Origin: Lunularia cruciata
Lineage: Eukaryota > Streptophyta > Marchantiopsida > Lunulariales > Lunulariaceae
DNA length: 64,000 nt
Direction: 5' to 3'
NCBI GenBank assembly: GCA_948567375.1
Contig: OX419759.1
Location: 3,635,303-3,699,302 of the forward strand
Below the pieces are notes generated by a model, which saw nothing but the letters and a program-made list of their open reading frames with translations, was not told the DNA's origin and searched no databases. Both the position numbers and the translations under genes were made by a program. Below are positions 46,075 through 57,571 of the stretch, one piece after another. Every line of letters begins with the position of its first letter. Position 1 is the stretch's first letter.

Positions 46075-46569
46075 CTCTCTCAAGCATTAAAGATGACATC
46101 CATGGCTTATAAACATCCTAGTGCAAGTGTGGTAGGTGATGATGGAGTGCATGATGGACGAGATGCTAGTCAACCATCTACTACTACACAAATTGAGTCT
46201 AGCATGATGTTGGGAGGTCTTGAATGATTATGCTATTCTCTTTGTTCTCATCCAATGACATGTTATGTTGGGAGTTGACCCAATTCCAATGTTTTGGTTG
46301 GTTGCCACACTTTGTGAGAATAGGGATGATGTGGTTCTTACTTCTAGAGAAAAGGTGGTTGATAGTGGAGCTAACTTGGTTGAGGAGTATGAGATCCACT
46401 CAATGACCAAAGGTTGTGGCAAGCATCAGCAATAACTAGGTTGGAGGAGTTACCAACTAGACTTGCCTTTGAGCAAGCTCAATTCACACTTGGAGTTATA
46501 TTATTGGATAACTAGAGGAGGATTTTTGATTTGGTGGGACTTTTAGGGAAGGTTTATACACCACAAATG

Positions 46570-46880
46570 TTTATTAGACTTTCGTGCACAACCCCGTATG
46601 TTGGGAAAGGTTGCAATTGTTGGTCTTGAGCTACGGAAGACCAATGTGGAGAGGTGTCTATTTCTGATCATAACATCTCTAGGAGGTGGTTCTAAAAAAT
46701 ACATCACATGTGGAGAGCTCATTGTCCAATTCAGCCTGCTCATCCAATTGATAGCTTTGTGGTGAGAGCTCAAGCCATTGTAACAATAGCAGAGTCATAT
46801 GATGTGCTCTTTGGTAGAGTAGTGTTATATTCTATTTAATATTGACTATTGGGAGGAGATAGCTTCCTATAGACCAAGCT
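46570..46880 (+). pseudogene. Aspartic protease of the host element
   Basis: Plus-strand reading from 46573 gives LDFRAQPRMLGK, where the active-site D-S-G has decayed to D-F-R, followed by ITSLGG. After a frameshift comes VVRAQAIVTIAESYDVLFGRVVLYS near 46760-46840, matching the AESYD-LVG hydrophobic end of retroelement proteases. The order is right for a protease just upstream of the methyltransferase. It is inactive. Confidence 0.6.
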
Positions 46881-47011
46881 GGCAATGAAATGAGGGATGG
46901 GTATGTTGCCTACAAGTATGCTTTTGTAGTGATAGTCTTGGCTCACTATAATCAAGGACTATAACATCAATTCTAGCTTTCAATGGTTCTGTTACTTGGC
47001 CTCATGACTTA

Positions 47012-47280
47012 TTGGAGGAGAATGCCAATGTAGAGGATACTCTAGTACCAAAGGAGATCACTTGGATTTGGAGTACAAGTGGAATTGTTCCATCCACTTT
47101 GGATGTTTCATTGTGGAGTTCAGAGGAGGCATTGCAGCAACATGCGGATCAGTTGGTACAACATGCTTGGGGTGGAGCCTTTGTATCACCAAGAGACCAA
47201 TGTGAGGATGAGCCTCCAATGTCTATTACCTTGTCATCTTTGGATACCATACTCATTGCTTGGCAATATCTAGTAGAGGG
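47012..47280 (+). pseudogene. Linker joining protease and methyltransferase in the host element
   Basis: Open frame ending AWQYLVEG at the element 2 insertion. Removing element 2 and one copy of its target duplication gives an in-frame join V-E-G-V-C-L-L-E-L-F into methyltransferase motif I at 52850. This shows that the methyltransferase belonged to the same polyprotein as the upstream region. Confidence 0.65.
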
Positions 47281-47691
47281 TGTAAAAGTCCAAGACCAAG
47301 GAGAGAAATAGGAGAATGGAAGCTCACATTGGGACACTTGAATGAGTAAAAACTCCAAATGCCTATCATGAGCTTTTGCTCCTATATTTATAGAGATCAT
47401 ACAAGGCTCTTGAGAAGCTTCTCAAGAAGCTTCCTTGAGCCGCATTCTTGGCGTGCAAGCCAAGTTAATTGGGAAGCTTCTCAAGAAGCTTCTTTCTAGA
47501 AATCACTTACTTGGCATGCAAGATAAGCTAGTTGGAAGCTTCTAGAAGCTACTTACCTAAGTGCAAGCTAAGCTAGCCAAGAAGCTTCCCAAGAAGCTTC
47601 TTAGATACTTCTAGAATATTCTAGGTTAATTTGTCTTATTTGCTTCTTCATTAGCACTACTAACTTTGCCGTTAAACTTCATATTGTTACA
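47281..47691 (-). repeat. 3' LTR of element 2
   Basis: Plus-strand ends TGTAAAAG and TGTTACA. It has a reversed TATAAATA box at 47385-47392 and a GAAgcTTCtaGAA array at 47535-47547. Confidence 0.9.
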
Positions 47692-47705
47692 TATTCCCTC
47701 ACCGC
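47692..47705 (-). other. Polypurine tract, element 2
   Basis: Minus strand reads agcggtgagggaat next to the 3' LTR, matching the tracts of elements 1 and 3. Confidence 0.6.
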
Positions 47706-49184
47706 TAGTTGGTGACGTCCTCGTTGCCATTGAAGCTTCAAACTTCTGGATGGCCATCTATGCATTCTGGAGGTGAGAAATAGGTTCCCATGTGGCATCA
47801 TGAAGGGGATATCCTTTCCAAAGGACCTTGTACTCCATATGTTATTGGTGTCCTCGTTGAATATGGTGATGAGCAAGGATACAATCAACTTTATACTCCT
47901 CATGATCATTGATAAGGATGGGAGGAGGAGGAGGTTGGACACAAGCAGAAAAAGAAGATGGGCTAGGTACAAAGGGTTTAAACTTGGAAATGTGAAAGAC
48001 AAGGTGGATGCACATATGGCAAGGTAAGGCAAGTTGATAAGCAATAGGGGAGATGATTTGGATGACCTCAAAGGGTCCTAACTCGCAAACTTGGGTATCA
48101 AGTGGGAAGGGTAGGTTACTAGAGGATAACATGACTTTATCATTGACTTCAAAGGTGAGATCACAATGATGGTGGTCCGCATATTGTTTTTGATGATTCT
48201 AAGCAACAAGGAGGTGAGATTTGGCTTGTTGGAGAGATTGGGATATGGTGGTCAAGAAGGTTGAAGCATGAGGGACTTGAGATGGAGAAGGAGTAAGAAG
48301 AGAATTTGGAACAAATGGATCTTGGTCAAAATTGAGAAAAAAGGGAGAAAATCCGGTGCTTGCCTATTTGGAATTATTGTAGGCAAATTCTACAATTGCA
48401 ATACATTCATCCCAATTGGTATGATGGACATTGATGAAAGCATGCAGCATATCCTCCAATGTACAATTTGCACGTTTGGTTTGTCCATCAGTTTGAGGGT
48501 GATAGGCCGTGGACAAAGCAAGCTTAGTGCCAAGTATTTGGAAGAGTGCTTGCCAAAACTTCTTGGTGAATCAAGGATTAGTATCAGAGATGAGTACATG
48601 TGGCATCCCATGATGCTTGAAGACATTGTCAAAGTAGATTTTCACTAAGGTTGGAGCATCCACGGTATCAAAGGTTAGTGCCAAGTGGATTTGCTTACTG
48701 GGCTTATCCACAAACACCACGATTGATGTATGTCCTTGCTTTTTCTGGAGCAAGGATGTGATGAGATCCAAACTCATGTGTTCCCATTGAGTGGATGGAA
48801 TGAGGAGTGGTTGAAGGAGTCCACTCGGCTTCTGGTTGTTGGCCTTGTTATGTTGGTAGCTCTTACAGTCATACAAACTCTCAAACATCTTGTGTCATGT
48901 TAGGTCCACCACCATTGGTTTTGGAGGGTACCCAAGGTCTTGTCCACACCCATGTGCCTAGCTATTGGTAAATCATGGGCTTCTTGAAGGCTTACAAGTC
49001 GGAGATCACCTTTGGTTGGAACATAGATCCGGTCCGCATGGAATAGAAGGCCTTCCTTGAAGGAGAAGGTGTTGTACTCCTTGTCGCATGTTGCAAGACA
49101 ACTATGTACCATTTGGAAGAAGGGATCTTGTGGTAGAGCTGACCAAAACTCATTTTGGACCTTGGAGTCAATTGAAACCATCAT
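47706..49184 (-). pseudogene. Integrase and chromodomain of element 2
   Basis: Minus-strand pieces: zinc-finger region (EAHDLPIARHMGVDKTLGTL near 48990-48920), core start SLDLITSL with FVDKPSKQIHLA (about 48780-48680), LISDTNP (48571-48590) and the 48470-48240 region equivalent to the NERAN and YNNS blocks of elements 1 and 3. The C-terminal chromodomain-like region is at 48070-47770. Several frame breaks. Same architecture as 61029-62078. Confidence 0.85.
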
Positions 49185-49189
49185 AATTG

Positions 49190-50560
49190 CTATCGTGATG
49201 AGAGAGACTTCAAATCAGGTTTCCATGATAGAGCATCAAGGATGACATGGAACCAACCTGGTTTGTACTCAAGTTTGATGTCAAACAATTTGAGTTGTTC
49301 CTCACATTGATGATGTTGACTCTTTGTGTGTTCCAAGTGTAAGGCCTGCAACAATGGTTTGTGATCAATTCGTATGATCACTTGCTTCCCCAAGAGATAA
49401 TGCCTCTATACTTTGGTGGCATATACTATTGCAAGTTGTTCTTGGTCTCAAGCAGAGTAATTTCTTTCAGCCATATTTAGTTGGTGAGATACAAAAGTAA
49501 TGGGATGTAGTCCATCTGGGAATTCTTGTTGCAACACAGTTCTAATTGCAAAGTTAGAAGCATCAAAATCAACCACACAAGATAGCAGAGGATCATATGG
49601 TTGAAGGATGGGTCTTGGAGACACCATATGTTTCAACTTTTGGAATGCTTCTTCTTGCTTGGTGGTCCATTGGAAGCTCAAGTTCTTCCCCAAGAGATCA
49701 ATAAATAGTGCAACTACATGAGCATAACAATGAATGAACCGTCGGTTAAAAAATGGCCAATCTATCAAATGCCTGTACTTCTGTAACATCCTTTGGAGTA
49801 GGCCAATCAATAATGGCCTTGATTTTCTCTTCTTCCATCTTGATCCCCTCTGAAGAGATCTTGTGACCCAAAAAGGTAACTTCCTTTTGCCAAAAGGTAC
49901 ACTTTCAACTCCTTTCAGTAAAATTTCCATTGTCATAGTCATCTTAGGACTTCTCCCACGTGATTCACGTGTTCTACCTTTGTCTTGCTATAGATTAAGA
50001 TATCATCCAATAACACCACCATATATTGATCTAATAGTCCATCCAACACCCGATGCATTTGATCCATGAAGACTGTTGGAGCATAATTGAGCCCAAAAGG
50101 TAGAACTCTCCACTCAAAATGCCCATACCTTGTGCAAAAAGCAATCTTTTGCACATCCTCCCTATCAATGGGGATTTGCCAATAACCACTGCAAAGATCC
50201 AGCTTGGAAAAGTATTGTTCTCCACTCAATTGATCAAGCAAGTCATCAATCTGAGGCAAGGGATATGCATTTTTCATTGTTGCTTATTGAGCCCATGATA
50301 ATCAATAAAAAAAATGAAGTCCTCCATCCTTCTTTGGAAAAAATAGTACTGGTACTCCCCAAGGAGAGGTACTGTGTCATGAAGTCCCTCTCCAACAACT
50401 GTATAAGTGTTGTTTGCAACTCCTCCAACTCCTTTGGTGAGAGCCTATAGATTGGTCTACTCATTGGAGTACTCCTTGGCACTAACTCAATCTTGAAGGG
50501 CATATCACGATCGGAGGGTAACCCCTTCGGCAGATCATTTGGAAACACATCCGCAAACTC
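49190..50560 (-). pseudogene. Reverse transcriptase and RNase H of element 2
   Basis: Minus-strand: [14 protein letters not shown] (about 50470-50430), [14 protein letters not shown] (50210-50165), VVLLDDILIYSK (50010-49975, catalytic DD), then RRFIHCYAHVVA, WTTKQEEAFQKLKH, VVDFDASNFAI and RIDHKPLLQAL (RNase H). Breaks near 50350 and 49940 split it. Confidence 0.88.
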
Positions 50561-50647
50561 CTAAACTATTTGATCAACCCTTGCTTGATGAAGCTCTTGG
50601 CTCTCCTCAGATTGTCCTTGTGCAATCTACTTGATCCACACCGCAAA

Positions 50648-50830
50648 AATAGATTTATCTTCCTCCAAAGCTTGCTCTATGGCTGCTTCACTAACAAACT
50701 TCCCATCTAGGGACTCATCTCTCTTCAAAGCTTGCTCTATGGTTACCTTCGTGGCAAACTTCCCATCTTGGGGCTCCTCTCCCTTCAAGGCATGCTCTAT
50801 GGCTGCCTTCTCAACAAACTTCTCATCCTA
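50648..50830 (-). repeat. Triple 60-bp repeat between protease and RT, element 2
   Basis: Equivalent to 9916-10095 and 58978-59157. Three units with aaacttcccatc and tgctctatggct on the plus strand. Confidence 0.65.
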
Positions 50831-50932
50831 GGACTAACTATTCTTAGGTGTCTTACTCAGAGGTGCCAAACAACCTAATCGGAATTTTCTACCTTAATGT
50901 TGTACTTGAATTTGTCGTCGGGTCCAATAAAA

Positions 50933-51271
50933 CTAAACCTTGTGACGTTCAAGCCAAGGTAGTCCTATAATGACATCATAGTGTAGAGATGCCACTACCA
51001 ACCTCATACACTCCAAATACTCTTTCCCAATCTTAAAAGTAATAGGATGTGAGGTACGGAATGCAGAACCTTTTTTACCATCTACCATCATCAATCTACT
51101 TCTAATCACTGGCTTGATAGGAATACTCAATTCCTTTGCTACTTGCATAAACATGCAATTCTTTGAACTTCCAGAATCAACCAAAATCCTACAACTCCAA
51201 TTGGATATCATACCTTGCAAGTGAAGCAAACTTGCATAGGTCAAGCCTTCAATCCCATTGGAACTAATCAA
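50933..51271 (-). pseudogene. Aspartic protease of element 2
   Basis: The minus strand reads RILVDSGSSKNC, with an intact D-S-G, and YDVIIGLPWLERH near the end, as in the proteases of elements 1 and 3. Open for 112 codons, but in a broken polyprotein. Confidence 0.8.
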
Positions 51272-52440
51272 GCTCCCAATAGGTGGCTTGAAATCTCCTA
51301 TTGGGATTCCTTGTTTCCTTGATCATTCTGTTCCATAAACTCCATCTAGGCGACTTGTCAAGGTCAACTATTCCTAATTGGACATTCAACAATGCAATGT
51401 CCAACTTGGTGACAATAAAAAAAACCTCCATTTTGTTGCAATCTTTCTCTACCCGCTGTACCAAGTGGTCACCATTGGATAACATCAATCTCCATTGGTG
51501 CCAGTTCTCCACCTGTTTGTAGTGTACTGGTAGGCTTTATGTAAGTCAAGGTCAAGACCAAGTTATGCAACCAAGGAATCAAAGTGCTCAGCTAATTGCA
51601 TCGCTTCTTCTACATTTTGTGGTTCTTGCATGGTCACCTCTAATTTGGTTTGTGACTTCAATCCCCGCACAAATCAATCTAGAACTTCACCTTCTTGTAT
51701 ATTTAGAATTTGCATGATGATGTTCTAAAATTGTGTGATGTAGTTGCTTACAAAGCCAATATGCTTCAACTCTGCCAATTTATCTTGTGCGGCTTGGGTG
51801 GCATTTATAGTTTAAAATCAACCAAGTATTGTGTCCTTGAATTCTACCCATGTCAAAATTGACACAACAATCTATTGTTCAACTTGCTCCACTCAGAATA
51901 ACCACCAAAGTTTTACCATATCATCCAATCGGCTAGAAACCAAGAGAATCTATTTCTGTTCATCTTGAAGATTGGTGGCTTCAAAGTAACGTTTTTATTC
52001 AAACACAAAATTATACACTATGGCCCAAAGATTCTTACCTTTAAACACCTTGGGTTTTGGAAATTGGATGCGATCTTCTCTATCTCAAACTAGTGCTCTT
52101 TCTATATGTTCTTATCATTGTTGGTCTTGTTTATCCAACAATCAAGTAAGGTACTTAATTTGTTACTACATCGCAAGAATAAATTCCGATATTGTTGCCA
52201 TAGCTACTACTCTATCCCATTACTCCCAATTTATTTAATTGATTAACACATAGATGCAGCATGTCCACCATTCTCCATAAGTTACAATAGGAAGTATCAA
52301 GGGTCCTCAAACAAGGTGATCATATGCATAAAATCCTACCCAAAGTGCAAGGTGATGAATTATGTGAAATGATACTTGGGTAATATCTAGACATGAACAT
52401 CCCAATGGTTTGGTGGAAGTGGATTTGGTGATCCATAAAT
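51272..52440 (-). pseudogene. gag and leader of element 2
   Basis: Minus-strand sequence parallels 8290-9470 and 57320-58500. Only short frames remain, so this is assigned by position and similarity to the other two elements. Confidence 0.65.
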
Positions 52441-52459
52441 TCCATCCATCCCATTCCTA

Positions 52460-52470
52460 CTCTGATACCA
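52460..52470 (-). other. Primer binding site, element 2
   Basis: The minus strand reads TGGTATCAGAG, a perfect initiator tRNA-Met primer site, one base from the 5' LTR. Confidence 0.85.
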
Positions 52471-52471
52471 A

Positions 52472-52837
52472 TGTAAAAGTCCAAGACCAAGGAGAGAAAT
52501 ATGAGAATGGAAGCTCACATTGGGACACTTGAATGAGGGAAAACTCCAAATGCCTAGGATTATCTTCGACTCCTATATTTATAAGGATCATACAAGGCTC
52601 TTGAGAAGCTTCTCAAGAAGTTTCCTTGAGCCGCTTTCCTGGCATGCAAGCCAAGTTAATTGGGAAGCTTCTCAAGAAGCTTCCTTCTAGAAGTCGCTTA
52701 CTTGGCGTGCAAGCTAAGCTAGCCGAGGAGCTTCCCAAGAAGCTTTCTAGATACTTCTAGAATATTCTAGGTTAATTTGTCTTATTTGCTTTTTTGTTAG
52801 CCCTACTAACTTTCTTGCTAAACTCCATATTGTTAGA
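52472..52837 (-). repeat. 5' LTR of element 2
   Basis: Same sequence family as 47281-47691, with a reversed TATAAATA at 52576-52583. It is about 45 bp shorter than its partner, mainly in the palindrome-rich zone. Confidence 0.9.
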
Positions 52838-52842
52838 GAGAG

Positions 52843-53760
52843 AGTATGTCTATTGGAGTTATTTGGTGGGATTAGCATTAGACTAGCTATGGTACTACAA
52901 GTAGATATATGAGTACATAGGTACTTGTATGTGGATAGAGATAAGATTGCTAGGCAAGTCTCTCCACATCATGTGACACTCTTGGCCTATTGGTATCTTG
53001 AGTTATTATCAATGTTAATGGTCAAGGGTTACCAAAATATCCTACCAATATGCATTTTCTTGTTGGGAGTGAAGGATTTGGAGAGACATAGTTCCATTCA
53101 TTTGGTATTTTTTGGATGGCCATGTTAGGGACATACCCATGCTTGTCAAGATCAAGATCTATAGGATTCTTATTCTATGAGATATTACATATATTAAGAC
53201 ATCTCAAGTTCATCACTCTGTTCCTTTAGGAGCTTTAGGAGCTCTTCAGTTCATTTTGGAGAATGTCCCTTGGATGGATGATTCTTGTACATAGTGATGG
53301 CGAGTACATATCAGGTCTATTCTTGGATGGGACTTGCTATGTTTTTGGATGCAGCCAGAGTGGGATCATAGGCTCATCATCTTTGTCTTTGGTGGACAAA
53401 CCTCTTACCTAGAGAGGTTCTATAACATGTTGATGATGGGATTTATGACTAGACCACCTTACTATTGATGACATTTTGGATGTTGGGAGCCCATCTTAGA
53501 AGGTGGTAGTGGCTGATAGATCATGTATGTTAGTGGTGAACCTTGTTGGCCAGCCTAGAGCCACTTTACCTAAACTTGTGAGTTTCCCAAGCTCCCATGC
53601 TTTTTGAGAAGGAGGTCTTGGACTTGTTTAGGACTAATAGTTATAGTAGTTGGTGGAGCCTAACAAGGGAGCAAGCAATGGGTCTTTGAACCACTATTAT
53701 TGCAATTACAATAGTGTCAAAGGCATCTAGATGTTAGGTTAGGCTATGGACATGAATTTT
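52843..53760 (+). pseudogene. Cytosine-5 DNA methyltransferase domain carried by the host retroelement
   Basis: Reading the plus strand through a few frameshifts and stops gives the ordered motifs of a C5-methyltransferase: motif I LELFGGIS (52856-52880, cofactor binding), YLYVDRDKIARQVSPHH (motif II region), HLVFFGWPC followed by GHT (53096-53140; motif IV with the catalytic Pro-Cys), LENVP (about 53259-53275, motif VI), LDAARVGS-AH with LWWTNLLPREV (53350-53420, motif VIII region), VGQPRATLPK near 53550 and EQAMG near 53675. The order and spacing fit one domain of about 300 aa. At least five stops make it inactive. It is joined in frame to retroelement sequence upstream and followed by RT, so it was a retrotransposon gene. 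Confidence 0.8.
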
Positions 53761-54359
53761 TTGACCTAAGTTGTGAACCTTGGCTTGGCAAGCAATGTAG
53801 GATGTGTTTGATAGGCATCACCACTTGGACACTTGTGAGCTTTGGGCCTATCAAGATGATTTAGGCACATGTTAGGGATGATGGACAAAATGGGAAGGGT
53901 ATTCCTCGGATATAACCAATGGCTACTAGTGAGAGTGACATGCAGTTAGAAGATGTATGGAGCTTGCAACCAGAGTAGAAAGAGTTTTCCACACAAAGGT
54001 TGGGTACTCTAGTGGTTGGGAGTATGATATTACTCTCACATGGGCCCAATGTAGTAGCCACTTAGTGCATCTTCTACTCCTACATCAGTTATAGAGGATA
54101 CTTGGGAGGCCAAATCATAGACCAAGCTTACAAGAGTGGAAAGATGGAGAGTAGAGGTTCTTGATATAAGTTGTTTTGCCTTCAATATGAAAGATTTGGT
54201 GCTCTTAAAAGGACTTGGTATTTAGATTGGGCTTATTAGGGATACACCAAATTTTTGATATCCCTATAGATATATTGATATGGAGAGCATTGATTTAGAG
54301 CTGAGGTAGAGACCTTTTTGAGGGCTAGTTTGGTAGAGATTTCACATGGAATATATACT
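53761..54359 (+). pseudogene. Spacer between methyltransferase and RT of the host element
   Basis: Decayed coding sequence in mixed frames (fragments such as HLDTCELWAYQDDLG near 53820 and RVFHTKVG near 53980). No catalytic domain recognised. Confidence 0.5.
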
Positions 54360-55413
54360 TTAGCTATAGTGATGCCAGCCAAGAAGGATATGCATGGCAA
54401 GTACACAAATAGGCAGATGTGTGGAGATTACCATCCTATCAACCGATAGACTAGGGCTGATTGGTATGCCATGCTTATAGCAAAGGAGATCTTTGATATG
54501 ATTGGGTATGCCAAGATCTTCAGTACTTTAGATCTTTGAGTAAGATATCATCAGTTTTTAATCAAGGAGAAGGAGAAGGACAAGTCCAAGGTAGCATTTT
54601 GAGCTACTGATCCTTATGGCAAGGATGTATTATATCCATTGAGGTTCTTACTATTTTGCTCTTGCCAAGTTCTAAAAGGTCATAGACAAGATCCTAGTAG
54701 GATTGGATTTTTCTTGGTGTTATATTGATGACATTTTGGGGTATATCACTACTATGGAGGAACATGAGAGACATTTTTTGGAGGTGTTTGAGAGGTTGAG
54801 ATCTCATGGACTCAAATTACATTGTGGGAAGTGTAGATTCTTCCATGAGCAAGTTGAGTATTTGGGTCATACTATCTAACTTGGAGGACTTAGTGTTTAG
54901 CAAACCAAGGTGGAGGCTATTGCATGTATTCCTTGGCTTACGAGTGTGAGCATAATGTGAGCATTCCTTGAGTTGATGAACTTCTATCACCAATATGTTG
55001 GAGGATTTAGTGGTCATTGCCAAGGCCTTAACAAATCTGACTAAGTTTACACAATTGTGGTTTTGGGGAGATGAGCAAGAGAGAGTTTTACATAGCTCAA
55101 GGAGAGGTTGACATCTACTCCTATTCTTAGGAGATTGATCAAAGGATAACCACTCCAGGTTCATATATATTATATGTTGGGGCTTGGAGTAGTGTTCACC
55201 TAGTAGGATGATGAGGGGAAGGAGTTTGTGGTGGCCTATGCTAGTCACTCCAACTATTCATTGGAAGTGAAGTATAGTTCATATGAGAGAGAGTGCTTGG
55301 TAGTAGGATGGATAGTAGTATATTTTTTATGTTACCTATTTGATAACCCCTTCACTTTCATGATTGATCACAACCACTAAAATAAGTGATGGAGTCCATC
55401 AAGCTTGCAAGGA
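54360..55413 (+). pseudogene. Reverse transcriptase and first half of RNase H of the host element
   Basis: MPAKKDMHGKY and MCGDYHPIN (54370-54450), IFDMIGYAKIFSTLDL (54492-54540, first catalytic Asp region), CYIDDILGYITTMEEHERHFLEVFERLRSHGLKLH (54718-54825, catalytic DD), GKCRFF and VEYLGHTI (54830-54880), then RNase H pieces GLGVVFTQ and EFVVAYASHSN (55180-55255) and FMIDHNH near 55360. Many stops. It is a gypsy-type RT of a lineage different from elements 1-3. The solo LTR interrupts RNase H. Confidence 0.85.
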
Positions 55414-55418
55414 AGCTT

Positions 55419-56026
55419 TGTAATGTTCCAAGGACATGAGAACCCCCTAGGAGAAAATCCAAAAGAAGAAACACAAAGCTTCACACTCAAAACTCCAATG
55501 CCTCAAAGGAGCACCTTGTCTTTATTATATAGCAAAGAGGATACCCTCAAAGGAAGCTACACCCTTGGATCAGATACATGGATTGGTGATACATCAGTGA
55601 GCTCTCCCTTAGATTAATTGTATATATGGGTGGCATGTTGATTTTGGTCCTATTTGGTTGATCAAACAAGCTTTGACCAAAAGGAATCTTTATAGAATCT
55701 CCCAATGGGAATCTTAGAATCACATGGGTGAGGTACTATTGGAAAGCTCTTGTTGAGACAAAATGAGGGAGGGAAGGCTAGACTTTTTTTTCTATTTGGG
55801 GTGGAAGAGTGGATTTAGCATACTTTTGAGACCTAATTCATCCGTTTAGACCTCTGAAATTGGCTGTGAAGTGTTTAGGCTATTTTCAACTTCTACCCTA
55901 TTAGTAAAAATACTCTTTTGGTGATATCTCTATGTGATTTACTTAGTCCATTATATATAAAATTCTTTCAGATGTTACCACACCAATTTTCTCCTCTAGA
56001 TAATATGTCTAGCTATTTGTATTACA
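55419..56026 (-). repeat. Solo LTR of family 2 with intact target duplication
   Basis: 608 bp, ends TGTAATG and ATTACA, flanked by AGCTT at 55414-55418 and 56027-56031. There is no internal region, so it formed by LTR-LTR recombination. It splits the RNase H frame of the host element, which resumes as KLARWVLILHEYDF. Orientation is inferred from the copy at 16378-16956. Confidence 0.9.
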
Positions 56027-56881
56027 AGCTTGCACAATGGGTTCTAATTTTACATGAGTATGATTTTTGGTTTTGATTCATGGTTATTCACAAACCTGGA
56101 GTGGTGAACCATGATGCAGATAGGTTGAATAGAAACCCATGTCCCAACCAACAAGATCAAACTAAAACATGTTGGCATAATGAGACAGATGAGGAGATGG
56201 TGCTAGGTTGGCATGCATCCAACTTCCTATGTAAATTTTCTAAGGCCTTGGTGGTATCTCAACACATACAAGAGGAGTTGTTGAGGTCATAGATCTAAAG
56301 AGTAGAGATATTAATACATGCCAGCAAGATGTTTGTGATGATACTACTAGATGCAGCAGATGGCTTAGTAGAGAGAGTGGTTTAGATGGTGAGGAGAGGA
56401 TTGCGTTAGTATAGTTTGTAAAGAGTCCACCTAAGAGATTGGGATCTCCAATTACATTAGTTTGCCATAGGCTATTAGTTCAATTGGAAAGCCTCCTTAG
56501 CATCCTTCTCTCCTTACTTTCTACTCTATGAATGAGATCCAAATTTAGTTGTAACTATTCGTCATGAATGTTATTATAATTTTGGACTTAGATGATCCAA
56601 ACGTATGGATGAGCACATGTTCTCAACAATTAGAGATCTTTTGGAGAGTGATTCCAATGGCTTTTGAGAACTTAGTGATTGCTCAGCAAAGAGATACCTT
56701 ATGCTATACTACTATTCAAGGAAGAGGTTATAGATCCTTGATCCATCAATTTCATCCAAGTGATTATGTATATCTACAATAGACTGCATTGACAACACTT
56801 GATATTACTACAAGCCACACTATCTTGAGAGTGCAAGAGGTTTTGCCTTTTGGAGTCCTCATGTTGGAAGGACATCACGTC
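56027..56881 (+). pseudogene. End of RNase H and integrase C-terminal part of the host element
   Basis: HKPGVVNHDADRLNRNPCP (56086-56142) is the usual end of gypsy RNase H. 56564-56782 reads MAFENLVIAQQRDTLCYTTIQGRGYR and HPSDYVYLQ, the integrase C-terminal zone. The stretch between is too short to hold the zinc finger and DDE core, so an internal deletion is inferred. Element 3 cuts the next block (LRVQEVLPFGVLMLEGHHV). Confidence 0.65.
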
Positions 56882-57306
56882 TACAATAGTATGGAGTTTA
56901 GCAACGTAGCTAGTAAGGCTAACAAAGTAGGGAATAAACCAAATTAGCCTAGAATATTCCAAAAGCATCTAGGAAGCTTCTTGGGAAGCTTCCTGACTAG
57001 TTAACTTGCGCCCCAAGTAGGTACATTCTAGAAGGAAGCTTCTAGAAGCTTCTAACTAGCTTAGCTTGCATGCAAAGTAGGCGATTTCTAGAAGAAAACT
57101 TCTTGAGAAGCTTCCTAGTTAACTTGGCTTGCACTCTAAGAAAGCGGCTCAAGAAAGCTTCTTGAGAAGCTTCTCAAGGGCCTTGTATGCTACTTATAAA
57201 TACCAAAGCCAAAGCTCATGCTAGGCATTTGGAGTTTTCCCTCATTCAAGTGTCCCAATGTGAGTTTCCATTTTCCTATTTTTGTCCTCAGATTTGGTCT
57301 TTTACA
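56882..57306 (+). repeat. 5' LTR of element 3
   Basis: Matches 62154-62519. The TG start has changed to TA and there is a roughly 60-bp length difference in the palindrome zone. TATAAATA at 57195-57202. Confidence 0.9.
57035..57052. promoter_or_regulatory. Perfect four-unit heat-shock-element-like array
   Basis: GAAgcTTCtaGAAgcTTC, 143 bp upstream of the LTR TATA box. An identical array is in the 3' LTR (62307-62324). Confidence 0.6.
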
Positions 57307-57307
57307 T

Positions 57308-57318
57308 TGGTATTAGAG
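57308..57318 (+). other. Primer binding site, element 3
   Basis: TGGTATTAGAG, one mismatch to the initiator tRNA-Met site. Confidence 0.8.
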
Positions 57319-57571
57319 TAGGAATGGGATGGATTGAATTTATGGACCACCAAATCCACTTCTACCAAACCATTGGGATTTTTGCATCCAAGTACTACCC
57401 AAGCATCATTTTACACAATTCATCACATTGCACTTTGGACAAGATTTTCTGCATATGATCACCATATCTGAGGAACCCTTGGTGCTCTCAGTTGTAACTT
57501 ATGGAGAATGATGGACGTGTTGTTTTGATGTGTTAATAAATTAGATAGATTGGGAGTGGTGTGATAGAGTA

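Larger units (their letters stand above)
47281..52837 (-). mobile_element. Ty3/gypsy chromovirus, element 2 (minus strand)
   Basis: About 5.56 kb: on the minus strand the 5' LTR is 52837-52472, the primer site 52470-52460, then gag, protease, RT, RNase H, integrase with chromodomain, polypurine tract and 3' LTR 47691-47281. Flanking pentamers gaggg (47276-47280) and gagag (52838-52842) are a one-mismatch target duplication, confirmed by the in-frame join of the interrupted host reading frame. Same family as elements 1 and 3. Coding regions contain stops and frameshifts. Confidence 0.93.

Noticed and set aside
46543..46773. Minus-strand frame
   Set aside because: It lies opposite the protease remnant of the host element, whose plus-strand reading explains the sequence better.
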